Assembly (NCBI GenBank): GCA_002007465.1
Contig: LNAC01000035.1
Coordinates: 6,859,810-6,923,809 of the forward strand
DNA from: Ailurus styani
Lineage: Eukaryota > Chordata > Mammalia > Carnivora > Ailuridae
Direction: 5' to 3'
DNA: 64,000 nt
This document shows, in pieces, positions 54,521 through 64,000 of the stretch. The notes under the pieces were generated by a model, which made no database searches, was not told the origin of the DNA, and was given only the letters and a program-made list of their open reading frames with translations. The stretch's first letter is position 1. The number at the start of each line of letters is the position of its first letter. A program made the position numbers and the translations under genes.

Positions 54521-54664
54521 CAGGGTGCTGTGGTGATGTTCGTAAACTCCTGCTAAGTCTTCAAACACAGCAGCCAGATATTCTCGATCACGGCATGTCT
54601 CCAGGCAGCAAGGGAGATTTGTGGGCCAAGGGCTAACACTGAATAGAAAGCAGTTTGGGGTGGA

Positions 54665-54900
54665 GATTGGGAACATGGGCCCTGGAAGATTCCTGCCTGG
54701 GTTCAAGTCTCATCTCTAAACTTAACAGCTGTCTAACTATGGGCAAGTAACTGACCTGCTTTGGGCCTCGCTTTCCCCTTCTATTTACTAAGGATAACAA
54801 TAGCACCCACCTCATAGAGCTGACAGGAGGTCTAAATGAGATAATGGGTATAAAAGCTCTCGGTACAGTGCTTGTCACATGGACCATTTGCTGTTATTAT
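54665..54900 (+). repeat. MIR SINE, nearly full length
   Basis: gcctgggttcaagtctcatc, ctatgggcaagtaactgacc, cacccacctcatagagctga then ggtctaaatgagataatggg and ggtacagtgcttgtcacatg. Confidence 0.85.
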
Positions 54901-54905
54901 TGAGG

Positions 54906-56850
54906 GCCAATGATGTGCCAGTGTTGTATGTATACTTTCTGAATAACAAACCAGAGGTCTAGCCATTAGTACAGTGGAGCAAAAGCAAGTAGAGGAGACG
55001 TAAGAAGGAGAGAATAGATAAATGGGGGAGAGGAGAGGAGAGGAGAGTTCCTGTCTTTTCATATTGCTCACCTGCATCACATCTGGGCTAATACTTTTGG
55101 TTTCAAATGGCAGAAATCCAGATCAAATCAGCCTGGAATAGAGAAGAAATGGCTGGCTGCTGTAGTCAAGCCATACCTGGTGCAGGGATGACTAGACCCA
55201 GGGACCCAAATGCCACAAGGCCCCTCTCTCTGTGCCCTATTTCTGTTGTGATCTGTCTGCTGGCTTCATTTTGTCCATGTCAAATGGCGACGCTCAAGGC
55301 TGGACACATGGCCAACCTTAGCAGCTCCAATTTATCCTCACACCTTCACTTCTAGAAATAAGACAAAAATCCCTTCCCACAGTTTGAATTAGGAAAAGCT
55401 CACTGGAAGCCTCCAATAAGTCCAGCTGAGGGGTGTGCCCACTCCTGGGGCAAAGGGCATAGGCCCCTGCTAGAAATATTTGGAGGACAGTTCTCCAAAA
55501 CAGGGGATGTGCTTAGAGGGAGGGAGTGGCTGGTGCTAGGCAGACAAAATGAAAGATGTTCATGTTGGTTGAAGGTGGCAGGGAACTGGACAAAAAGATC
55601 AGGGACTACCCTTCCTACTCTGCGGCATAATGGAGTGTCTCTGTCAAGGCCTATGAGGGGTATCCATTCACAGTTCACTGTGGGCATTTTCTCCCCAAAG
55701 CTGGTCTTGTTCTAGACCTCATCCTCTCCTCCTTTGCTGCATCCTACCAGAGGTAAGCAGGCATGGCCTGGACCTCGCCATGCTGATCCAATGCTTGTGC
55801 TTGATCATCTGCTCCATTTTCTGTCTACTGTCCACTAGGCCACTGGACTAGGTGTGGACACTTCTCTTCAGCTTCGACCAGCCTGTGTTCTCAATAGTAG
55901 ACCCAGGTTCTGTGTCTACCTGCACATGCTGGTGTGGTTCTATGGGCTAGCCATGTCAGTCTGCCCGCTAGACTCAGGGCATTCTATGAACTGGGGTAAA
56001 CTGACCAGATCCACCTGGAACGAGAGATCCATCAACGCCAATGAGAAAAGTCTTCCCCGAATCCCTCAAGTGTTGAGATTTAGACACTTCATTCTACTTC
56101 CACCTGCCCTCCTCCTGCAATACTTGGCCTTGTTCCCTGCTGGCTTCCTCCTCTCCCTGGCCCTAGCCAGTGAAATTCCTAGACTCCCAGAAGAGGCAAA
56201 ATGCATGGACTTAAGAGTCAAACCAACTTGAGCCTGAGGCCTTGGTCTGCCCCTCATTGCTATGTGGACCTGGAAAAATTAATCTCTCTCTCTAGGCTTT
56301 TCTGGAGATGATATACTTAAAACATTATCATCATTCTTATTAAAATATGGTCACATGGGATCAAGTAATAGTTCTTGGTTTGAGGTTAGTGCCAAAGAGC
56401 CTAGGCCTAGTGCTTGTCACCCTGCCTTTCCCATCAGTCTGGCTTCAAGGAAATTTTTGATGCCTCTCTCTACCACCACCTCCTTTCCTAAGACATATCC
56501 ATCCTTCAAACGCTGCTTATAAGTGACCTTCAAAGAATCAGACACATTGCTCCACAACTCACAGCTATTTATTGGGATGTGTGTACATGTGCACACATAT
56601 ATGAGCGGAAAATGAGTGAGTGAATGAACAGAAAGATTCTAAAAGTGAATTAATTGGTAAGCAAACGAGTGAATTAGGGACTTAATGAGTCAGCAAGTGA
56701 GTGAAGAAGAGTGTGTAAAATTGAGCAGACCACGCTCCTTGCTCCCACAGCTAATCCAATAAGTGGTGGCATAAAATTTTCATCTTTATTAACATAAGCA
56801 GGGGTTAAGAATAGCACAGGAAACATCATAGACCACCAGCTGGATGAGAA
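54906..56850. other. CSMD2 intron, nothing recognised
   Basis: No exon or nameable repeat, except short GAAT/GAGT-type runs near 56610-56710 (gagtgagtgaatgaac) that look like a degenerate tetranucleotide repeat. Confidence 0.35.
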
Positions 56851-56854
56851 AGAT

Positions 56855-57365
56855 ACCGTATTCCTTCCCTATTGCTGCTTTAACAAATTACTACAAATTT
56901 CGTGGCCTGAAAGAACACAGTAGTCTTAAAGTTCTGGGGGGCTGGGGAAGGGGCAGGAGTCCAAAATGGGTATCACTGGGCCAAGATCAAGGTTTCTGCA
57001 GGCCTGTATTCTCTGGAGCTCTAGGGAGGATCTGTTTGCTGTCCTTGCCCAACTTCTAGTGGTCACCTCGTTTCTTGGCTTGTTGTCTCTTTCTCCACCT
57101 TCAAAGCTGGCCACGCGGCATCTTCAGATCTCTGACTCTGACCCTCTGTATCTGTCACCACGTCTCCATCTCCAACTCTCCTCCCTTCCTCTTACAGGGG
57201 CCCAGGTGATTACAGCAGGTCCACCCACGTAACCCAGGGTAATCCTCTCATCTCAAATCCTTAACATAATCACATCTGCAAAGTTCTTCTGCCATGGAAG
57301 GTAACACAGTCATGTGCTTCCAGGTTTCAGATGTGGGAGCCATTTCCTGCCTACCACGGATATTC
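56855..57365 (-). mobile_element. Mammalian dispersed repeat, probably an MLT1-group LTR, antisense
   Basis: ttccctattgctgctttaac then aaattactacaaatttcgtg at the left, tcttacaggggcccaggtga, taacataatcacatctgcaa and ttctgccatggaaggtaaca at the right. I know this repeat by its sequence; the exact family name is uncertain. Confidence 0.6.
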
Positions 57366-57481
57366 CAGAGGGCATGTGCAGGGAGATTCCCACCCCACAG
57401 GAAGAGGGGCAGGAGGGAGATGGAGGAAGCCTCAAAGCATTTATCAGATGCCCAAGCCAGGTACTTTTGCTCTTCTTGTGG

Positions 57482-57616
57482 CTTGAGCACTGGGATTTAT
57501 TATTATTATTATTATTTTAATTTAAATTCAACTAATTAACATAATGTATTATTGGTTTCAGAGGTAGAGGTCAGGGATTTATCAGTCTTATATAATACCC
57601 TTGAGCACTGGGATTT
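57482..57616 (-). mobile_element. Short L1 3' end insertion with 17-base target-site duplication
   Basis: cttgagcactgggattt occurs at 57482-57498 and again at 57600-57616. Between them is an antisense L1 3' end: a (TTA)n-like tail, aattcaactaattaacataa, then tattattggtttcagaggta. The insert is only about 101 bases. Confidence 0.92.
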
Positions 57617-57799
57617 TTGAAAACTCCTCAGGTGGTTCCAGCATGCCCTGCAATTAGGGGAACACTGTGATGGAAGACATGCCAAGATCACATGCTACTA
57701 CAATTAAGGGTCAAATCTGCCTGGAGATTTCTGGAGGAGATGGATTAAGAGCAGGGTATCTCAACTCTGGGTGCACGTTACTGTCAGCGAGGGAGATTT

Positions 57800-58330
57800 C
57801 TGAAAGACTTTATTTTGAAATAAGAATAGAGTTGCAAGTCGCAAAGATAGTACAGAAATTTCCTAGAGGCCCATCTTCCTCTAACATTAGCATCTTACAT
57901 AACCATGGTACATGTATCCAGAAGTTGACATTGGTATGGTAATGTTAGCCCAGTGGAAGAGTTCATTCAGACTTCCCCAGTCTTTCCACTAATGTTTTCT
58001 CTTAGTCCAGCATACAGTCCAGCATCTCCCAGAGCACTGAGACATTAAGTCTACTTGATCTCTAATCTGTGTCAGTTTCTCAGGCTTTCCATGCTTTCTC
58101 AGGCCCTTGACACTTTTGAAGGGTACTAGTCAAGTGTTTTAATAGAATACCCCTTAATTTGGGTTTGTCTAATATTTTCTCATGATTAGACCAGGGGTTA
58201 TAGCATTGGGGGAAGAATACCATTATTGGTTAGGATGGTATCTGCCAGCTTTCTCCACTGGAAAGATACAATTTGTCCTTTTCCACATGCTATTCATTAG
58301 AAGTGAGTCCCTACATCCAGCCCACAAGGT
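57800..58330 (-). mobile_element. Old L1 (L1M type) 3' region, antisense
   Basis: agactttattttgaaataag then gttgcaagtcgcaaagatag, ccagaagttgacattggtat and ggtatctgccagctttctcc are in the order of an old mammalian L1 3' region. Confidence 0.65.
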
Positions 58331-58589
58331 AGGGGGGTGGTACCCAGGTCTGTTATTCCCATCACTTCAGTTAGTTCCCATCCATGGGTTTGTTACCACC
58401 TCACTGCTCTTTATTGATAAGGTTGTAACGAGCAACACCCAGAGCATAAGTGGCAAAGCTAGAATTTGAATTCATGTCTGCCTGGCTCCCAAGGCCATGT
58501 TCTTTCCACTTCATGTTATCATCACTAAATCAAGAGGATCTGATTGGATCTGTGTCTAAGGTGAGAGCTCCCCCTCGGCTTGCCTAGAT

Positions 58590-59215
58590 AGTGTTTTTCA
58601 AATCAGTCCATGGATTGTAACCCATAGTGGGTCATGAGACCAGTCTGTAGGTTGCACTTTGAATAACAAAACAGACCATAACAGAATAGAATAGAAAATA
58701 GTACTTCACACACATAGTAAGTATAATTTGTTATAATGTTTCTGTAAACTCTGTGTTTAAAGACCTTTATCTTTACAATAGGGATAAAAATAGCAGCCCC
58801 CCCCAACCTAGGGGCACTTGGTGGTGCAGTTGGTTAAATATCCAACTCTTGGTTTCAGCTTAGGGCATGATCTCGGGGACATGAGGTCGAGCCCCACATC
58901 AGGCTCTATACTCAGCACAGTCTGCTTGAGACTCTCTCTCCCTCTGCCCCTCTCCTGCCCTGTGCTGGCTCTCTCTCTAAAATAAATAAATACATCTTTA
59001 AAAAAATAGCATCTCCCAACACACACACGTTACAAAGATTAAATGATTTGATATAGGTAAAGTGCTTAGAGCAGAGATGGGCACACATTATGCATTATAT
59101 AAATATTATGAAGTACACATGTGCACAAACGGGTCATGATGTAAAATGTAATTCTTATTGTAAACTGCAATGAACAAATTAGAAAACACGGAACTCACAG
59201 CTCTAGACTGGGATG
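58590..59215 (+). repeat. Older dispersed element interrupted by MIR, itself interrupted by a CAN-SINE
   Basis: Outer parts: 58590-58740 (gtgggtcatgagaccagtct, aacagaatagaatag) and 59106-59215 (cgggtcatgatgtaaaatgt). Inner MIR: 58745-58808 and 59013-59105 (caaagattaaatgatttgat then gtaaagtgcttagagcagag). The SINE lies between the two MIR parts. Confidence 0.55.
58809..59012 (+). mobile_element. CAN-SINE, sense
   Basis: ggggcacttggtggtgcagt then tggttaaatatccaactctt is a diverged tRNA-like head. tgaggtcgagccccacatca is the B-box region, then a CT-rich stretch and aaataaataaatacatcttt with a final A run. The flanks aaaatagcagccccccccaac / aaaatagcatctcccaac are imperfect target-site duplications. 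Confidence 0.92.
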
Positions 59216-60689
59216 GCAGCAGTTTCTGATCTCCAGGCACCTGCCTGTTTTTGTGAAGTTTAACTGGGGGCACAGCCACGCTCTGTATGTATTGTCTATG
59301 GCTACTTTTGAGAGACAATGGTAGAGTGGACTACATCCAGTGAAAACCATATGGCCTACAAAGCTAAAAATCTTTCTTATCCAGCTCTCCAGACCAATGC
59401 CCCTGCCTAGAGGTCATCTCATAATACAGGGGATAGTAGATGCGTCTGTGGAGGCCACATGGCTCTGTTCTGCTACTATCCTGGCAGGCATGCTTACCCT
59501 GCAGAACATTCTAGGCTGTGAGACTGCTGGGTCCTCGGGCCTCGAGAAGCTCACTACCCTTCTACCTTGGACCTATGCCCATGCTTGCTTTATTTATCCA
59601 CCTCCATCGCTGTTCCTGGTGGAAAGCTGGAAACATGGTACATTGGTCAGAGTCCCAGCAGGAACCAGATGGCCACTCAAATGAGCATAATTTGAGTAAT
59701 GTTTAATAAAGAGGCTATTTACAAAGGGAAAGACAAAGTGTAGGAAAGCCACAAAGGACAGCGGGGTACAAGCAGAGCTCTTACCACCCTTGGCAAGAGG
59801 GGACAAGGAAAGGGGACAATTCCTAAACCTGGAGGGAGCCAGCCACTTAGAAAGGAAAACTTGATAGGAATCAAGACCTTCAGTCCAGGGTCTGAGAGCC
59901 AGCTCCAGGTGACCTCTTGAAGGGAAAGCCAGGAGAATAAATGTCCTAACATCACCTTCCTCTCTTACTGATCTACTGTTGGGGTCCACAGTGACCAAAC
60001 TGAAATGGAAGCCACAGGGCATGAAACCCATTGGTGTAGTCTATCTGGGTCAGCTTCCCAGGGCACAGAGCAGGGTGGAGAAGGTTGGAAAGCCTCAGCT
60101 ACCAGTGCACATAGCATCGGCTTAGAAAGCCAACCATATTGACTCTCCCTAAGGTTCTCCAGACAGTTCCCCCACTTCATCCCTCTAAGGAGAGAGTGTG
60201 GCCCAAGCATCAGAGGTGGTCATAGCTTTTACCTTCTACCACCTTGTCTTCCTAGACCTGCTAGGCTCCAGATGATTATCATAGGGTTAATCCTTCTGGG
60301 TCTTTTCATCACGAAAAGTGTAGAAGGTCATGGACAGAGGCACAAATGAGCTTCTGGGGTTTTTGTGAGACTGAACAGAGTCTGATTCATATCTGTAGAC
60401 ATCGGCCAAATTCTTTCTCACAACCCGTCCTTCCATCTTGGAAAGGTGGTATGTCCTATTGACCTTGGCAGCCCAGCTCAAATCCAACAAACAGGCGAGC
60501 CAACCCCTGGCCTAGGGAGAAGGAACCAGAGTGAAAAAAACTAACAATGCTGAGAAATGTTCTTAGAGTAATTCATTCCCACTGGCCAGACCTCTTGGTC
60601 CCACCACTAGCCCAGACTTCCTTAACTGGCATCTGAGATCTTACAGGCCTCTAAATGCAGCCACAAAACTACAGCATGCCATCTGGAGA
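59216..60689. other. CSMD2 intron, nothing recognised with confidence
   Basis: 59655-60080 resembles an old LTR-like dispersed sequence that I cannot name. No exon is seen. Confidence 0.3.
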
Positions 60690-60830
60690 GTTCCTCCTGG
60701 CAAGTCCAAAGCACCCATTTTACAGATATGAAATTAGAGGCTTATAGGAAGGAAGGGGCTAGCATCAGTAGCCCAGCCACCATGTGGCAGAGCTAGGGCT
60801 CAAATTCAGGACTGGGGACTCTCATTAGTT
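60690..60830 (-). repeat. MIR fragment, antisense
   Basis: acccattttacagatatgaa, ggaaggggctagcatcagta and atgtggcagagctagggctc then aaattcaggac. Confidence 0.65.
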
Positions 60831-62141
60831 TCCATCTTTCTTTTACAGAAGATGGAAGTTGAAGTCAGTCTTGTAGGCTTGGGAGTGGACTGGAAGCCCC
60901 TGGAAACGCAGCCTAGTCTTAGGCAAGTTTCCCTGTCAGGATCAGTCACTGAAGCTACACACCAGAGCCATTGGCCTCCAAGGTACTACTTCTAAGGAGG
61001 GAGCAAGAAGCATAGGCTTGAGTCCAGCAAATCAGTCCAAATTCAGACTCCCACCTGTTAGGCTATTTTTCCCTAGTTTTTCTTTTAATGAGGCTCCATT
61101 TTGTAGTCCTATAAATTTGGCACTATCATCAACCACCAAGTTAAATGAACCCTGGTCCCATATAAGCAAGGTCCTCAAAGTGTCCAAAGGTCACAAGATG
61201 ACCCTTTTCTTTTTTTCCTTCAGTTGGAAGACTAGTGGAATACAGGCAACAGCTTTCACAAAAAGTCAGAAGCCGACAAGTTTAAGTGTAGCCATTAGAG
61301 CTCTGTACTTTAACCCCGAGAGGCAGGGACCCCACAGATAAGAGCAGGGAGGCCTCCTGTCAGGCCAAGGATTTAACCCCATTTTCATGGCCTCAAGTGT
61401 AATGAGTAAAACCCCTCAAGGTTCTCCTCCCTCCACCCACCCCACACCAGTTTCTTCAGAGAAATGAAGGGTTCAGATGTATATAGCCCAAGTACTCAGG
61501 TTTTAAATTAGACAACTTTGTCCTGACAGGCACTGAGTCATGGCTGTCATACCTGATTATTTTTAGAGTTACTACTAAACTCTTTGAACGGCATGAGCTG
61601 CCACCATTCAAGGCAAACAGAAAGACTTCACATTTATCATGACAGCCCTAGAGCCATCCACCTCCTCACGTTCATTATTTCCATCCTGACTTTGGAAGGG
61701 ATCATGCAGTGTCTTGACAATCTTATGGTGAGGAAGGCAGACCCCATGGCTCATTACTACATCCGAGGGACTGAAAGCTCCTATAGTTGAGCAAAGCCTA
61801 TTGCCTCCAGGAAGTCAAGGAGAAATATTCCAGGGAAGTCCCTGGTTGCTCCCAAAACTTCTCTGGGTGAAACACCATCTCATATGAGAAGCAGAAATGG
61901 ACCCTCCAGTAGCCAACCAATAAGAGATGCTGTAAGCAAATGCCACAGACTGGTGAATGATGTCACAGTCCTCTCTTCTGATGCAATAATGCCACCACTG
62001 CTAAAAAGGCTGATCTGTGACCATAGCTCTTGCAGAGGGAAAAATTCACAGCAAGCAGAGCACCTTCTAGATTGCTCCTGGAGTGTGGAGACAGAAGTCT
62101 CTGCTGTCCAAGTTACTGAATCCAGAAAATAAAATGACCTT
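60831..62141. other. Region upstream of HMGB4, no coding sequence recognised
   Basis: It contains two possible plus-strand splice acceptors: one after a strong pyrimidine run at 61207-61223 (…ttttttccttcag) and one at 62025-62035 (agctcttgcag). Either could join an upstream non-coding exon to HMGB4. No repeat is recognised. Confidence 0.3.
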
Positions 62142-62147
62142 ATGAAC

Positions 62148-62705
62148 ATGGGAAAAGAAATCCAGCTAAGGCCCAAGGCGAATGTCTCTTCTTACATCCA
62201 CTTTTTGCTGAATTACAGGAACAAGTTGAAGGAGCAGCAGCCAAATACCTACCTTGGCTTTAAAGAGTTCTCTAGAAAGTGTTCGGAAAAATGGAGGTCC
62301 ATCTCAAAGCATGAAAAGGACAAATATGAAGCCCTGGCCAAGCTCGACAAAGCCCGGTATCAGGAAGAGATGATGAATTATGTTGGCAAGAGGAAGCGGA
62401 GAAAACGGGACCCCCAGGCACCCAGATGCCCCCCATCATCCTTCTTGCTCTTCTGCCAAGACCACTATGCCCAGCTGAAGAGGGAGAATCCGAACTGGTC
62501 AGTAGTGCAGGTGGCAAAGGCCTCGGGAAGGATGTGGTCTGAAACAACAGATGCTGAAAAGCAGCCGTATGAGCAAAGAGCAGCTCTCCTGAGAGCCAAA
62601 TACCAAGAGGAATTGGAAATCTACCGCAAACAACGTAATGCCAGGAAGGGCCTCCAAAGGTCAGCTAAGAACCAGCGCAGAAGGAAAACTGTCTCCCAAA
62701 GCTGA
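62148..62705 (+). CDS. HMGB4: HMGB4, high mobility group box protein 4 (intronless coding region)
   Basis: Encodes 185 residues starting MGKEIQLRPKANVSSY. Box A spans about residues 9-77 and box B about 91-159, each with the aromatic and basic pattern of HMG boxes (for example SEKWRSISKHEKDKYEALAK and FLLFCQDHYAQLKRENP). A basic tail follows, with no acidic C-terminus, which separates HMGB4 from HMGB1-3. Family knowledge: a DNA-bending chromatin protein mainly of male germ cells, reported as a transcriptional repressor; human length is 186 residues. Of the three HMGB1 redox cysteines, the box A position 23 equivalent is Tyr (LLNYRNK), while those in RKCSEKW and LLFCQDH remain. An in-frame ATG two codons upstream (62142) has weaker context, C at -3 and A at +4. 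The chosen ATG has A at -3 and G at +4 and matches the known N-terminus. It lies antisense within a CSMD2 intron; the single-exon coding region is typical of a retrogene. Confidence 0.95.
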   Translation: MGKEIQLRPKANVSSYIHFLLNYRNKLKEQQPNTYLGFKEFSRKCSEKWRSISKHEKDKYEALAKLDKARYQEEMMNYVGKRKRRKRDPQAPRCPPSSFLLFCQDHYAQLKRENPNWSVVQVAKASGRMWSETTDAEKQPYEQRAALLRAKYQEELEIYRKQRNARKGLQRSAKNQRRRKTVSQS

Positions 62706-62719
62706 TGGATCCAATTAGA

Positions 62720-62725
62720 AATAAA
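62720..62725 (+). promoter_or_regulatory. HMGB4: HMGB4 polyadenylation signal
   Basis: AATAAA begins 15 bases after the HMGB4 stop codon (TGA at 62703-62705). A GT/CT-rich segment follows at about 62738-62760 (tgtattgcctgttgctggtc), as expected for a cleavage site with a downstream element. The 3' untranslated region would then be only about 40 bases. Confidence 0.75.
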
Positions 62726-62900
62726 ATGCCATTCAACTGTATTGCCTGTTGCTGGTCTCCTATGTGGCATTAGTGCGGCCATTGCTGCTGCTGCCTTGAG
62801 GAAGTGAGTGGGGTGGCGGTTGAGATTGGGTTTTGGAAGCTGATCTTGGGGAGGGCTGGCTTTGAGGGAAGGGCAAAGTGGTCCAAGGTGGTGTGTGAGG

Positions 62901-63293
62901 TCAGTAGCTACAGAGCTTGGGTTGGGTAGGTGGGATGAGAGTCTCCAGGCTAAAGTGGAAGTCATGGAGATAGGGGCATCCTGCTTGCAAGTGGTTTTCT
63001 AGGGCAGTAGACCAACCCTCCTCTGGGTCAGGTGCATGAATGCCAGTCCTGCCATCACCCTCACCAGCAGAGCCAGAAGGCCTGGAGTTCAGGTCAGACT
63101 CTGAATTGAGGCCCCAGCAGAGGTTGGGAAACTGGAGTTGAGGTGGGCTTTGGAGGACCTGGTCCCTCCAGTAATTCCAGAACTGCTCCTCCAGTGAGCT
63201 GTATGTATCATCAGTGGGCCAGGAGGAGCCCCCATTGTTGGTCCCTGCTCTGGCAGGGATGAAACACAGGGATGATTTTACAAACATGGGCAT
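62901..63293 (-). other. Unrecognised 130-codon open frame antisense and downstream of HMGB4
   Basis: It starts MPMFVKSSLCFIPARAG and includes SLEEQFWNYWRDQVLQSP and EEGWSTALENHLQAGCP, with a mixed, protein-like composition (Trp, Asp, Glu, Asn, aromatic residues) and no low complexity. There is no polyadenylation signal shortly downstream on its strand. A CT-rich stretch ending in AG lies just inside the frame at about 63243-63265. It could be an exon, a retrocopy or chance. Confidence 0.25.
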
Positions 63294-63412
63294 CTGGCTC
63301 TTCCCAAGGCCTCTAACCTGGAGAAAACCCTGTCATGATTTTGGTGAGCACCCACCTAATCAGTTGTCTGTGGTCAGAAGCACAGTACACATGGAGTGGA
63401 CATGTGTCCACT

Positions 63413-63485
63413 TCCTTCTTTCCTTCCTTCCCTCTCTTCCTTCTTTCTCTCTCTTCTCTCTCCTCTTCCTTTTTCTTTCTTTTAT
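63413..63485. repeat. Polypyrimidine (CTTT/CTTC) tract
   Basis: Pure C/T over about 70 bases, containing ttctttctctctcttctctc then tcctcttcctttttcttt. Confidence 0.9.
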
Positions 63486-63744
63486 AGCCACTCATCATCC
63501 ATTCCTCCTCCTCTTGCTCACAGCCCCCGCCTCTCAAGTCCCCTGGTCACACTGATTGGTCCAGTTACAGGCATGTGACCCAGGGTGGCCCAATCAGAGT
63601 GGACCACAGGACTTGTGTCAGGAGTCCTAGGGGAGAGCACTGTCCTGAACCTCTTGAAGCCATCTGCCTCTTTCTTGGGCCAAAATGTTAGTCCCTTTGG
63701 CATCAGAGTATAATCTTGGACTTTTCATTGAAGTGGAGCCCAGA

Positions 63745-64000
63745 ATGTATCTCCCTCCCTCCCTCCCTCCCTCCCTCCCTTCCTTCCTTCCCTCTTCCTT
63801 CCTTCCTTCCTTCTCTCTCTTCTCTCTCTTCCTTTTTCTTTTTCTTTTCCTTCCTTCCTTCCTTCCTTCCTTCCTTCCTTCCTTCCTTCCTTCCTTCCCT
63901 CCCTCTTCCTTCCTTCCTTCTCCCTCTTCCTTCTTTCTCTCTCTTCTCTCTCTTCCTTTTTCTTTTTACCTTCCTTCCTTCCTCCCTCCCTCCCCCCCTT
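63745..64000. repeat. Long (CCCT)n/(TTCC)n polypyrimidine microsatellite
   Basis: (CCCT) about 9 units, then long (TTCC) arrays with interspersed ttctctctcttctctctctt then cctttttctttt blocks at 63811-63845 and 63934-63967. The window ends inside it. It is almost all pyrimidine on the plus strand. Confidence 0.95.

Overview
The window is mammalian nuclear DNA, almost certainly from a carnivoran and probably a caniform. Two tRNA-derived CAN-SINEs (39307-39491 minus, 58809-59012 plus) and several carnivore-type L1 3' ends carry the lineage signal. They sit on a background of ancient mammalian repeats (L2, MIR, MER5, MER20-like, MLT1) that were recognised by eye. A 226-base assembly gap lies at 32421-32646.

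The main gene is CSMD2, a very large transmembrane protein of CUB and Sushi domains, read on the minus strand. The window holds an internal piece of it: six coding exons at 44174-44062, 30253-30176, 25120-25033, 24328-24204, 15547-15426 and 446-343. All have canonical AG/GT borders, and they join in one open frame: end of a CUB domain, a short linker, one whole Sushi domain split over two exons, then the first two exons of the next CUB domain. Introns are about 13.8, 5.1, 0.7, 8.7 and 15.0 kb. The gene continues past both window ends, so the part from 44175 to 64000 is one upstream intron.

Inside that upstream intron, on the opposite strand, is HMGB4 (62148-62705), an intronless gene for a testis-type HMG-box protein with two HMG boxes and no acidic tail. 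HMGB4 lying inside and antisense to CSMD2 matches the known human arrangement on chromosome 1p. This is independent support for naming the large gene CSMD2 rather than CSMD1 or CSMD3. The same intron also has a CpG-rich, promoter-like block at 52440-53280 with two CACGTG boxes, two CCAAT boxes and a good plus-strand splice donor. Its gene is not identified, and it is the most interesting regulatory candidate here.

The introns otherwise carry dead or mobile sequence. There is a decayed, 5'-truncated HSPD1 (HSP60) processed pseudogene at 35583-37030 set inside an L2 element, a long decayed AT-rich L1 at 11480-14930, an MLT1A-like solo LTR at 10528-10915, many L2 and MIR fragments, several nested insertions with target-site duplications, and a long polypyrimidine microsatellite at 63745-64000. 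A near-perfect 80-base inverted repeat at 16225-16304 and several repeat-poor AT-rich blocks are candidates for conserved non-coding function. I saw no tRNA, rRNA, CRISPR or intact transposon gene, and no convincing wholly new gene system. One minus-strand open frame at 62901-63293 looks protein-like and deserves a search.
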